DNA of 64,000 nucleotides from Microbulbifer variabilis ATCC 700307. Lineage in GTDB: Bacteria; Pseudomonadota; Gammaproteobacteria; Pseudomonadales; Cellvibrionaceae. The position numbers and the translations under genes are program-made. The stretch is taken from positions 186,001 through 250,000 of the forward strand of contig NZ_AQYJ01000029.1 of assembly GCF_000380565.1 (NCBI RefSeq), in the 5' to 3' direction. The notes under the pieces were generated by a model that ran no database searches, was not told the DNA's origin, and was given only the letters and a program-made list of their open reading frames with translations. This document shows positions 26,736 through 35,150 of this stretch, one piece after another (position 1 is the first letter of the stretch; each line of letters starts with the position of its first letter).

Positions 26736-27433
26736 AAAGCTTCCTCAAGAATTTGCAGGATATGGCTTTCAGAGTCACGTACTACCCGGAATGCCACTCT
26801 GCGAGAGCGATCCGGATCTTCTATACCATTAGCATTGAGTACAGGCCGAGCAGAGGAATAGCCTACGGCCGCAACTTTTGCGCGGACTAGTACCGCTTGA
26901 GTCGGTGGTAGCAGCGAGTGGGCATACTGCATCACCGCTCTTGATCGCTGCTGTGACAGACGCAAATTATGAAAGTAACCTTCTTCTGGTTCAGATTGTT
27001 CACCCCACTCAGAGCTTGTGTGTCCCTCTATTTGGATTGCGGCAATAGAGTCCATATATGGAGTCAGGGCAGCAATATACCTGGGTACAAATGAGGACAT
27101 AATCTCTCGGGCATTGTCACTCAGAGTGAAATCCCCCGCTTTAAACAGGGCATCACTATTATTAAATGAAATGGCGAGGGTTTGCTTATCCAGGGAGGCT
27201 CCCCAGTGATCCAGGTCGTTAGCAAACTCCTGTTGCAGGGTTTGGTAGATTGCAAGTTGAGTATCGCGATAAGACTCTGCAAGCTCTCGAATCTTAGCGC
27301 GTTCATCTATTAAGGAGCGCATTACGAAGACAGCAATACAGAGAAATACCATCATCAGGCCTGCCATCATATCGGATAGGCTGATCCACTGGCTCTCGCT
27401 GGATTCGCTGTTGGAGTGGGCACTCTCAAACAT
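26732..27433 (-). CDS. ZorB/MotB-like peptidoglycan-binding stator subunit
   Basis: A 233-residue membrane protein with a short cytoplasmic N-terminus, one transmembrane helix (about residues 20-40: LSDMMAGLMMVFLCIAVFVM) that holds an acidic Asp at position 21, and a periplasmic OmpA-like domain (about 95-233) with ALFKAGDFTLSDNAREIM, IQIEGHTSSEWG, LRLSQQRSRAVMQYA and RRVAFRVV. This is the organisation of MotB, TolR and ZorB subunits, which carry protons through a paired motor subunit. It overlaps the ZorA-like gene by 8 bases, so both are made together. The peptidoglycan-binding Asp/Arg pattern of the OmpA fold is largely intact. Confidence 0.85.
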   Translation of the reverse strand: MFESAHSNSESSESQWISLSDMMAGLMMVFLCIAVFVMRSLIDERAKIRELAESYRDTQLAIYQTLQQEFANDLDHWGASLDKQTLAISFNNSDALFKAGDFTLSDNAREIMSSFVPRYIAALTPYMDSIAAIQIEGHTSSEWGEQSEPEEGYFHNLRLSQQRSRAVMQYAHSLLPPTQAVLVRAKVAAVGYSSARPVLNANGIEDPDRSRRVAFRVVRDSESHILQILEEAL

Positions 27434-28736
27434 GCTCCTCTCCGACGACCTGCTTCACTTGACTGTCGATACGTTTCATTTGCTGGATTAACTGGCGGAA
27501 ATCCCTTGAGAACTCACCACTCAGGGTGCCTAGCGCATCACCCATCGCAGCCATTACACTCTCGACTTCGCTATGTAAGCGTTGATCCAGTAGCTCATAC
27601 TGACGTTTGATGCTTACGTCTGCATTGGTCAAATCACGAGTGATCACCTGGGATAACTCAGTAATCATCTGTTGGTGAGTCTTGGCGATAAGTTGTGCGA
27701 GTTCAACCATTGATTCACGATGGCTGTTTGCAGTCTCTTGTATAATGTTGGAAAAATGTTTTGGGTCGATACTAGTAAGGACATCGGCGAGAGCAACGAC
27801 CTTATTCGTCCTCTGCTCAAAAACCTTAGCCTGGGTTTCACTCAGGGAGATTAGGTGTTGAACTTGAGTGCCTAACTGCTGATTCGCTTTTTCTATTCCT
27901 TGGGTAATAGACTCAAACTTAGGTGCGATATCTGGAATAGATTGCTGCAGTACTTCAATGGATGCCTGCTGTTCATTAAGCATGACAGAGATTTGCTCGG
28001 AGTGAGTACGCTGCTGTTCAACCAGCGAAGGAATAACGTTAAAGATCTCCGGTAATTCAGTAATACGTTGGTGCAGCTGCAAAAGGTTCTCTTGTGCACC
28101 GTTAATCTCAATCAGTAGGGATGTGGTTTGCTCACGGTAGATCGCAGCAAGCTCGGCGTGTTGCTCATGCTGATCGATTAATGCTTGCAGGGCAGGGGAT
28201 ACAGCCTCCAGCTGTTGAGTAAACTGCTGCAGATTATCACCCATTTGTGCGTTCAGTCCCTGATTAAACTTCTCCACAACTGAAGTTAGTGACTGTAAAA
28301 CCTCTTCGCTAATACTGTGTTGAAACTTTGTCAAATCCTGTCGCTGGTCATTGATCGCTTGCAAAATATCATCTGCAGTGGCTCTGGCTGGCTGATCTTT
28401 GCTAAATATTTGGAAAATAGTGCGCAAGACCAGCGAGAGGAAAAGGCCTAAGATACTTGTCATAAAGGCGGTTTCCAGACCTTGCATAAGTTCTGAAATC
28501 GAGGTGTCGATATCAGCAAGGTCAAAACCATAGATACCAAGAATAATACCGATAAAGGTGCCCAGAATACCAAGAGCGGTCAGTAGAGATGGAGTTTCTT
28601 TTACGAAGCGTGGAAACTTGCCAAATGGGTAAAGGATCAAGGCTATAGTGCCAAGGGCAAGCATAACTATAAGAAAGGTGTCTGTTACCTGCTCAGGAGA
28701 TAACTTAGTCAACCAGTGGTAGAAAAACTGGGTCAT
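27426..28736 (-). CDS. ZorA/MotA-like proton-channel subunit with coiled-coil tail
   Basis: 436 residues. Three transmembrane helices near the N-terminus (about 17-38, 50-72 and 88-110) carry the MotA/TolQ/ExbB-like stretch LTALGILGTFIGIILGIYGF and LETAFMTSILGLFLSLVL. After residue 110 comes a soluble helical region, strongly Gln/Glu/Leu-rich, with repeated coiled-coil segments. That combination (stator channel plus cytoplasmic tail) is characteristic of ZorA in the Zorya defence systems, although typical ZorA tails are much longer. Its start overlaps the upstream gene by one base (TAATG) and the ZorB-like gene follows with an 8-base overlap. Role: ion-driven force or signal transmission; whether it is defensive is unproven. 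Confidence 0.85.
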   Translation of the reverse strand: MTQFFYHWLTKLSPEQVTDTFLIVMLALGTIALILYPFGKFPRFVKETPSLLTALGILGTFIGIILGIYGFDLADIDTSISELMQGLETAFMTSILGLFLSLVLRTIFQIFSKDQPARATADDILQAINDQRQDLTKFQHSISEEVLQSLTSVVEKFNQGLNAQMGDNLQQFTQQLEAVSPALQALIDQHEQHAELAAIYREQTTSLLIEINGAQENLLQLHQRITELPEIFNVIPSLVEQQRTHSEQISVMLNEQQASIEVLQQSIPDIAPKFESITQGIEKANQQLGTQVQHLISLSETQAKVFEQRTNKVVALADVLTSIDPKHFSNIIQETANSHRESMVELAQLIAKTHQQMITELSQVITRDLTNADVSIKRQYELLDQRLHSEVESVMAAMGDALGTLSGEFSRDFRQLIQQMKRIDSQVKQVVGEEHV

Positions 28737-29968
28737 TATTGATCCTTTACAACTTTCTGCATTGTTATTTCGTGATAAAAGGGCCCGTTGGGTATTCTCC
28801 CTGTGCCCTGACTTAGAACTTTCATTTGTGGTAGAGCTTTCACTACATCGGTAATAGTGCGGAACTTTGTCTGCTTATTTCCAGCTGGTTGGATATAGGT
28901 TCCAACAAGGCCTGATGGCTGAATCTCGAAAACACCACAATTAACTGGAAGTTGCTCTTGCTTGAACAACAGAAAATGCATCACACCGTTATTGCTGAGA
29001 TACTGATATAGCGTATGTGTGATTAACTGAATTTGTTCAGTGGAAAAGAAATTCAGGAGATCCCAGAGCAAAATACAATCCAGGTTTTCAGGTAGGGTGG
29101 CCTGTCGTAATGCCGCCTGTACCGCGCTATTAAAGGGTACCTTGCGGCTACATTGCCAGAGAATTGCGGAATAGAGATCTGAAATAAACAGTTCACCCAC
29201 CTCACGCTGGAGGTGCTGCATATTCCTTCCGGCTTTCTTCCCTACGTCCAGAGCTTTACTGACGGGAGAGCGCTTGGTGTGCATTAATGCTTGATCAAGA
29301 GCTGTCAAAGGGAGTTCGGTAAGGCTTGTTTGTCTAAAGGCGGAGATTGCAGCTGAGGTTCCCCCCGCGCGTACAGCGTTTTGTGACTTTACATTACCGT
29401 ATTCAAACATCAGCTCGATAAGATCTTTACGCATGCCTTTTCTATGCAGGAGAGAGGAGCGCAGAGAAAAGTTACCCATGGTTTTCATCAGGTTGAGCGA
29501 CGAGTATCGGTATGAGGGTAATGGCTCCGGCAGTGCTAGGGGCTCTGAGTTAAAAGTGAAGCCGGACAAACGCTTAAAATCAGCGGGCGCTTTAGGCATT
29601 GTGCCGGTGTACAGCATAGTATGGAAGATGGTGCCAGCTTTTAAGTGAGGTCGGATTTCCTCAATTAATTGCGTAATAAGCTCGGGCTCCATAAAGTTGA
29701 AAAGGTCCCAGCAGAGCACGACATCAAGTTTTATCCGTTGCGGCTTTCTAGTCAGGTGTTTAGTTAACTTTATGGTTCGTGTCTGCTGGTCAAATGAGTG
29801 GATCTCAAGCAGCAGGCTACGTAAATCCTCAATAAATGTCTGGCAGGATAGTTCCAAAAAGGTTTGTGTAGTGCCAAATGAGAGACACCCTAAATCCAAT
29901 ACTTTACCACCTGGTTGAATCACCTCGTCCACCAAGGCGGCAATACCAAACGAATGATGCTGCAACAT
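28736..29968 (-). CDS. Tandem methyltransferase-like protein (two degenerate Rossmann halves)
   Basis: 410 residues in two similar halves. The first has GKVLDLGCLSFGTTQTFLEL, LDVVLCWDLFNFMEPELITQ and RPHLKAGTIFHTMLY; the second has SKALDVGKKAGRNMQHLQ, LDCILLWDLLNFFSTEQIQL and LSNNGVMHFLLFK. The layout is that of SAM-dependent methyltransferases (motif I, then a DxxxWDLxNF segment at the position of motif IV), repeated with much divergence; motif I in neither half has the full GxGxG, so SAM binding may be lost. It sits between the bactofilin gene and the ZorA-like gene, overlapping the latter by one base, so the protein works with the motor. I know no described family with this doubled layout. 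Confidence 0.6.
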   Translation of the reverse strand: MLQHHSFGIAALVDEVIQPGGKVLDLGCLSFGTTQTFLELSCQTFIEDLRSLLLEIHSFDQQTRTIKLTKHLTRKPQRIKLDVVLCWDLFNFMEPELITQLIEEIRPHLKAGTIFHTMLYTGTMPKAPADFKRLSGFTFNSEPLALPEPLPSYRYSSLNLMKTMGNFSLRSSLLHRKGMRKDLIELMFEYGNVKSQNAVRAGGTSAAISAFRQTSLTELPLTALDQALMHTKRSPVSKALDVGKKAGRNMQHLQREVGELFISDLYSAILWQCSRKVPFNSAVQAALRQATLPENLDCILLWDLLNFFSTEQIQLITHTLYQYLSNNGVMHFLLFKQEQLPVNCGVFEIQPSGLVGTYIQPAGNKQTKFRTITDVVKALPQMKVLSQGTGRIPNGPFYHEITMQKVVKDQ

Positions 29969-29980
29969 ACTCTCACACTA

Positions 29981-30011
29981 AAAGCTAGAGCCCCGGCAAT
30001 AGCCGGGGCTC
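29981..30011 (-). terminator. Strong hairpin between bactofilin and the motor genes
   Basis: GAGCCCCGGC (29988-29997), loop AATA, GCCGGGGCTC (30002-30011), a 10-bp perfect stem. On the minus strand it is followed by TAGCTTTTAG, a weak T-tract, so it may partly end the bactofilin transcript. Confidence 0.6.
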
Positions 30012-30039
30012 GTATGGAGGATCAACTGAGGAATTTAAC

Positions 30040-30654
30040 TCAGCTCTCCTCTGTTTCCTCTTCAGTCTCCTTGGTACCGAACAGATAGTCGCTGGTATCG
30101 GATAGACGGGATGAATCACTCGCGGTTGAGCTGCTAGAAGTGTAGGAGGAATTGTTCTGGGAACGATTTGCAGGCTTATCTTCAGTTGCCGGCAGGTCTG
30201 GGTGCACCAATCGGTCTGAGAATTCCTTGTGACGTTCTTTCATTTCGGAGTCGGTATCTACCATATCCATAGAGCCGCGGAACTTACCACCGTCGTCGAG
30301 TTTGATCCGAGGGGCAATCAGGTTGCCATTTACCTGAGCAGTATTTCGGATCTCTATTAATTCATCGGCAAGTGCGTCGCCATCCAGTGTGCCTTCAACA
30401 ACAATATTTTTTGCGTGGATATTTGCAGTCACTGCGCCGCCGGTACCAACAGAAAGGTTGTGGCCAACCATAATTACAGTACCGTCTACAGTGCCTTCTA
30501 CATGTAGATCTTCGGTGCCGATCAACTCACCGCGAAAATTGATACCCTCACCAAGCACTGATTTGGCGCCTGAATTCGAGAGAGATGATTGCTGCTCACC
30601 AGCGCTCATGCCTGCTAGAAAAGGTGTGGAGTCATTGCTTTTGTCAGTGCTCAT
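30040..30654 (-). CDS. Bactofilin (polymer-forming cytoskeletal protein)
   Basis: 204 residues. The central DUF583/bactofilin beta-helix (about residues 35-130) is clear: FRGELIGTEDLHVEGTVDGT, GTGGAVTANIHAKNIVVEGT and IRNTAQVNGNLIAPRIKLDDG. Flanks are Ser/Asp/Glu-rich and disordered, as in other bactofilins. These proteins form nucleotide-free filaments that localise cell-wall enzymes or other machines. It is the first gene of the minus-strand group with the ZorAB-like motor; the 72-base gap contains a hairpin. Confidence 0.93.
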   Translation of the reverse strand: MSTDKSNDSTPFLAGMSAGEQQSSLSNSGAKSVLGEGINFRGELIGTEDLHVEGTVDGTVIMVGHNLSVGTGGAVTANIHAKNIVVEGTLDGDALADELIEIRNTAQVNGNLIAPRIKLDDGGKFRGSMDMVDTDSEMKERHKEFSDRLVHPDLPATEDKPANRSQNNSSYTSSSSTASDSSRLSDTSDYLFGTKETEEETEES

Positions 30655-31764
30655 CTAAATAAATCTCTTCGTTGTGGAAAAAGTCAGCTATTAAATTTCT
30701 TGTAGCCAGGCCCTCGGCTGAAGTCTTATCCGTAGGCCAGCTAATACATTGAGTCGAAAAATCACGAAAGCTCAATGTGAGAACAGTGGTCTCGCGATGG
30801 CAGGAGATACATGTTCATTTTTTCGCAGAAACCTGGATATCATTACGCAAATATTTTCTACTACTGGAGCTCTCTTTTTCTCCTCTCCATGCTCTTGGTA
30901 TTGGAGCACTTGGCTGAATGCTAACTTCATTCAGCAAGAGGATTTACGTAGTTATGGTTTCATCCGTATATTCATCTCTGGTAGATTTTTTATACCATCC
31001 CTTAACAGCTTCAACTTTTTCACAGGTGGCTTGTGCCAAGCCAGAAATTAATTTAGGTCGGTGTGGGTATTTGCCAACAGAGAGCACACCGAGAAATTTA
31101 CAAAACTTAACCCGCAACCTTTAACTGTATAAAAATAGTCCTACTACCTAATTCTAGTGACGATAAATTTCTGGGATTTTTCACCATAACGTCACATTCT
31201 TACTTTTACATTAAGGTGTAATTTGTAAGTAAATATTTACTTCTTGTTGTGGAGGGCACACTGCTTATTGTCTGCTGATGGGTATTGAGTCTTACCTGGC
31301 ACATATCAATATAGATTGGATTGTTACTACCTTACAGCGCGAAAGCCACCCTAACGGATCGGCAATCGATCAAGCTGACCTCGACTTGAATGGGCTGAAT
31401 TTAGCACGGATTCCACGTTAAAAGTGTGACATGGAGCACTTTTTGCTCGCCTTGACCTAGAGGAAGTGACATTGGTGCTTCGAATGCAGCAGTGTCAGTA
31501 CCATATACTACTAAGGGGTGTGTTGCTTGGTAGGTAATATGAAATGTGGAACAATTCCTCATGCATAAGGGGTTGAAAAAAGAAGAACTTAAAAGTCTAA
31601 ACCACAAAATATGGGTAGTGTCTATGCGAAAATGGGCGAAACCTATATGAAAGTTTCTGGAAATAGAAATTCCAGCAAGAAAGCACTTTCTGATCGATAA
31701 CTTTTTACTCGCCCGTTGGGTGAAAAGTACATAAAATCCAGTCTCGTTTTTGGGTTGTTAAATA
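30655..31764. other. Intergenic stretch without a recognised gene
   Basis: 1110 AT-rich bases upstream of the bactofilin gene and the dioxygenase gene. The most open piece is a 47-codon plus-strand frame (ATG 31278 to TAA 31421) with a DQADLDLNGLNLARIP stretch; I could not name it. No promoter or repeat was convincing. Confidence 0.45.
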
Positions 31765-32430
31765 ATGATCGGTTTGGAAAAAGGGTATTCTTTAATTAAT
31801 GACATTCTTCCGAAAAGCCAGCTTGAGGTTCTTCAAAATGAGTTTGAAGATTTAAAGCTTGCTAGGGGAACTGGAGGCATACGCAATGTAGAGAAAAAGT
31901 ATAGCTCTATAGCGGCCTTGGCTACATCGGACTTGATTGTAAATTTAGCGCAGAAATACTTAATTCAGCGTCCTCGATTGGTAAGGAGTATCCTGTTTGA
32001 TAAGCATAAGAAGTGTAACTGGCTTGTCACTTGGCATCAGGATAAGTCTGTAGCGGTCTCTTCAAAATTTACTAAGTCTGGATGGGGCCCTTGGAGTGTT
32101 AAGGATGGTGCTCACCATGTGCAGCCTCCTCTACATGTTCTTGAACAAATGATTACGATCCGTATTCATCTGGATGATACTGATGCCAGTAATGGCTGCT
32201 TGAAGCTTATTCCTGGCAGTCATCAATATGGGATTTTTCAGCAAGATGAAATATATAAATATGTTAAACTGCATAATCCGATTGCTTGTGAGGTAAAATC
32301 CGGTTCTGCATTAATTATGTATCCTCATATTCTTCACGCCTCAGATAGAGCTTTATGTCCTAAGCGCCGCAGAGTGATACACTTGGAATATAGTTGCTAT
32401 GAGCTGCCAGCTGGGATTACTTGGGCATAG
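31765..32430 (+). CDS. Phytanoyl-CoA dioxygenase-family oxygenase
   Basis: A 221-residue non-haem Fe(II)/2-oxoglutarate dioxygenase of the PhyH family. The iron ligands appear as WHQDKSV (HxD) and the distal His in PHILHASDRA, with an Arg-containing stretch (RRRVIHLEYS) at the usual 2-oxoglutarate position. It has no signal peptide. PhyH members hydroxylate fatty acyl chains, osmolytes or small metabolites; this substrate is unknown. It has a weak ribosome site and no close partner genes, and lies in AT-rich sequence suggesting acquisition. Confidence 0.85.
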   Translation: MIGLEKGYSLINDILPKSQLEVLQNEFEDLKLARGTGGIRNVEKKYSSIAALATSDLIVNLAQKYLIQRPRLVRSILFDKHKKCNWLVTWHQDKSVAVSSKFTKSGWGPWSVKDGAHHVQPPLHVLEQMITIRIHLDDTDASNGCLKLIPGSHQYGIFQQDEIYKYVKLHNPIACEVKSGSALIMYPHILHASDRALCPKRRRVIHLEYSCYELPAGITWA

Positions 32431-32986
32431 TGCAACTAGATTCAATTTTCAATAATGATGTACGAGTTGACACCCATTACACTACCTTGCTATCAATTAA
32501 GATGTTCGTGTTGCATGTTACCATTGTAATTAAGGTCAGAAAGCCGCGCGACGATACCTATCGGAGCGCAGTCCGCTGCTTTTACTCTCTTCTTGAAGAT
32601 TGGGAAAAAAATAAGTCAACACTTAAAAATATAATTATTTACATGATGGTCGATTTTCTTGAGGGTTGGCTGGTGACCATGTTTTCCTATAAAAATCGAT
32701 AATTTTTATAAATATTTTGACTAATTTAAGAGCGCTTTAAGTAGTGGCAATTGCTGATGGCTGCTTATCAATTTGTTACTTACCTGTTTCTTGTTGTGTT
32801 TTTTTCTTTTTGGAGTTGGTCTTTGTTTATTTGAAAATTTAAGATTTATTTTTTTATTGATTTCTCTGTTTGGTGGCATTTTGGCTGTTAAAATCATGCG
32901 CGGTCAGATAAGGGGTTGATTTATTTGATTGGATAGGAGGTTTTACCTTCTAAATATAAGAATGATCATGTTGAAAATGGTGAAAA
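32431..32986. other. AT-rich intergenic stretch
   Basis: 556 very AT-rich bases. An open frame of 93 codons (32421-32702) shows no domain and lacks a convincing ribosome site, so I do not call it. Nothing else is visible. Confidence 0.4.
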
Positions 32987-33991
32987 ATGAATAATCAAAT
33001 AATAAGGTTTTTAGCTCATTGGGTGATTCTTTTTGGAGCTTTTCAAGCAAAGGCGTTTGAGCCTAAATCAGATTTATCGGTGAACTTGGAGCGTGTCCGC
33101 TATTGTCATAATTTTTGGTGCACCCGGCAGGATACTCAAACTGAGTATCTTGCTTGGGAGCAAGAAGGTGTCAGTAATACTCATCAGCTATACACTCAGA
33201 TTGCAAGGTTGAGGCAGCCAGCGCGAGAAGATGTGCGGAACTTGGTATTTATTGCAGCAGGACAACAGCCACCAGGATACGGTTCTGAAAGTGCAGTAAC
33301 AGGGCAGGGGGATAACTATAAAAGAAACTGTGGTATCTCAGAAAAATCCTGCTCCCGAAGCATAGATGGCCGCTCCCTTGCCCGGCAGGTTCTGGATTCA
33401 GAGTATTTTCCTGCAGATGATACCTTCTTCGCCGTAGCTTTTGATGCACAATTTAACTATTTGGTGAGTAGCGGTGAGAAATCTCGTATAGAAAGTGCCT
33501 ACCTTAATTGGTTAAAATCCAAAGCTTATGCTTCCAATCTTGAAAGCATCTACTTGGCGGGGTCATCCAGAGGTGGTTGTTTAGCAATGCGCTTGGCAAA
33601 GGCTCTGCGTAATGATCCGGACTTTCGTAACATTCGAACCATTGTTCATAGTTTTGATGGAGTCTGTAAATGGGATCAGAATGAAATGGGAGTAACTTCT
33701 TCTTTTTTCCGTAACCCGGAAAACTCAACTTATTTGAGCTACTATACTGATCTCAATGCTCAGTTCCCCTATAAAGACAATTTATATATCCGTCAACTGG
33801 CAGGCGGTGATGAAGTTATTGAATTTACAGGGGTGCACTCTTTTGTCTATACAGCAGAAGATATCAATCTAGGTTGGTATGCTCAAAGCTGGGTCAATTT
33901 GGACCATATTACTATCGATCGAGATATGTACCCAGAAGTTAGAGATCAGACCGTGGTACCATTTTTAAAGCATTTGGAAGAAGTTTTTTAA
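32987..33991 (+). CDS. Secreted alpha/beta-hydrolase-like protein
   Basis: 334 residues with a signal peptide (LAHWVILFGAFQAKA). The mature part has a nucleophile elbow (LAGSSRGG, GxSxG) near residue 195 in a cysteine-containing protein (CHNFWCTRQD, NCGISEKSC). The acid and His of a possible triad could be the D in IVHSFDGVCKWD and the H in FTGVHSFVYT. An esterase or lipase-like activity outside the cytoplasm is likely, but the family is not one I can name. It is a single-gene unit followed by a terminator. Confidence 0.7.
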   Translation: MNNQIIRFLAHWVILFGAFQAKAFEPKSDLSVNLERVRYCHNFWCTRQDTQTEYLAWEQEGVSNTHQLYTQIARLRQPAREDVRNLVFIAAGQQPPGYGSESAVTGQGDNYKRNCGISEKSCSRSIDGRSLARQVLDSEYFPADDTFFAVAFDAQFNYLVSSGEKSRIESAYLNWLKSKAYASNLESIYLAGSSRGGCLAMRLAKALRNDPDFRNIRTIVHSFDGVCKWDQNEMGVTSSFFRNPENSTYLSYYTDLNAQFPYKDNLYIRQLAGGDEVIEFTGVHSFVYTAEDINLGWYAQSWVNLDHITIDRDMYPEVRDQTVVPFLKHLEEVF

Positions 33992-34053
33992 TCCGTTTCG
34001 TTGATTTCAATTGATCTAAAATCAATTATTTGTATGTTTAATTGATTGGGTGT

Positions 34054-34080
34054 GAGGGTTGCTGTTAAGCAGCCCTCTTT
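34054..34080 (+). terminator. Intrinsic terminator after secreted hydrolase
   Basis: GAGGGTTGCT, loop GTTA, AGCAGCCCTC (one wobble pair) followed by TTT. It closes the transcript of the preceding gene. Confidence 0.7.
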
Positions 34081-34191
34081 ACCTAACTGGAGTTTTATTT
34101 TGTAGAAGCCTAATAAGTAGGTGATTAGCTGTATTTATGCAGAGTAGCTGGTCAGTTGGTTGAGCCAATAAATGATAGTGGAGAATTCATT

Positions 34192-34635
34192 TTAATATAG
34201 CCAGCCTGTTTTGAAGGAAATTCCTACATATACAAATAGAACGGAGAGAAGTGTTACTGGAATTATATGATAAGCGAGAGCCTTCAGGTTTCTGGTGGAC
34301 AGGTTCGGAATAATCCTGATCCTTGCGTCAATAGCAAGGAGGAATGTAAGGCCCAATATGATTAGCTTATATGAAATAAGCCTCGAAACCGGATTTGAGA
34401 AGTTAAACCACTGGGATATATCGGGTAAGAGGCTAAAGGCTAGATAGATACCGGAAAGAATCTGTATAAGAAGCGCAGGAATACCAATTTTCTCATAGCT
34501 GCTTTCGAACCTTGAGATAAATTCTATATCCTGACTTCTTACGGCTGAAGGGAGGATTGTGCATGCGAGCACCAGATGCCCTCCAGTCCAAACAGTTGCA
34601 CCTAGCAAATGCAAAAACAATACTACCTCGTACAT
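34192..34635 (-). CDS. CopD-like membrane protein
   Basis: 147 residues with four hydrophobic helices, matching the CopD/copper-resistance D-like family (MYEVVLFLHLLGATVWTGGHLVLACTILP and the mid-region LLIQILSGIYLAF, partial quotes). The conserved His in HLLGATVWTGGH supports it. Members of this family take part in copper import or membrane redox; function here is unproven. It is a single-gene unit on the minus strand with 515 bases of non-coding sequence upstream. Confidence 0.75.
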   Translation of the reverse strand: MYEVVLFLHLLGATVWTGGHLVLACTILPSAVRSQDIEFISRFESSYEKIGIPALLIQILSGIYLAFSLLPDISQWFNFSNPVSRLISYKLIILGLTFLLAIDARIRIIPNLSTRNLKALAYHIIPVTLLSVLFVYVGISFKTGWLY

Positions 34636-35150
34636 TTCTATCCCATTGTTTGATCCTTTTAAGCACTATATCTATATATGATATTGGTGCCCACCAATTT
34701 CTCGGGTCGGTATGATGAATATTATTGATGTATTGTTAGCGGAATTACTTCATGCAAAAACGAGATGAAAGTTGATGTAGGTCAAGATGATAAGTTGGAT
34801 TATGTAGTAAGAGTCTACTAACTAATAATGCCGAGATGTCATGTACTTTATGCATTAGTCTTTCAATAATTTCCCATTCGTTACTCCATTATATAACTAC
34901 CGTTACCTATGAAACCTGGATAGCCGCAGATGACGGCACCTTCGGTGACTGGAGGCAGTGCGAGGCAGGCGAACTGAACTGACTACTGGTTTAACTGGGT
35001 ATGTTAAGAGATTTCTGCATACCCAGGTTAACAGGCAGTTATACTGTAAGGCGGTCGGTCTTTGGTCAATCTTAAGACCGATGCCTTTGCCTACTGCAAC
35101 AATACTCTACTTTATTCTTGACTCCTGAGAGTCCGAATAAAAAGTAACAC
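34636..35150. other. Intergenic stretch with two hairpins
   Basis: 515 bases. At its right end are an inverted repeat CTGGGTATG/CATACCCAG (34995-35026) and a second TCGGTCTT/AAGACCGA (35055-35081), both without a T-run. A short open frame ending in DWRQCEAGELN before 34980 looks like a gene remnant. No intact gene is visible. Confidence 0.4.

Noticed and set aside
25653..30654. Calling the operon a complete Zorya system
   Set aside because: No ZorC, ZorD or ZorE homologue was recognised and the ZorA tail is short; I only call the pair ZorAB-like.
31278..31421. 47-codon open frame with pentapeptide-like end
   Set aside because: Too short, no ribosome site, and no family that I can name.
32421..32702. 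93-codon open frame after the PhyH gene
   Set aside because: It is AT-rich, overlaps the preceding stop region, has no ribosome site and no recognisable domain.
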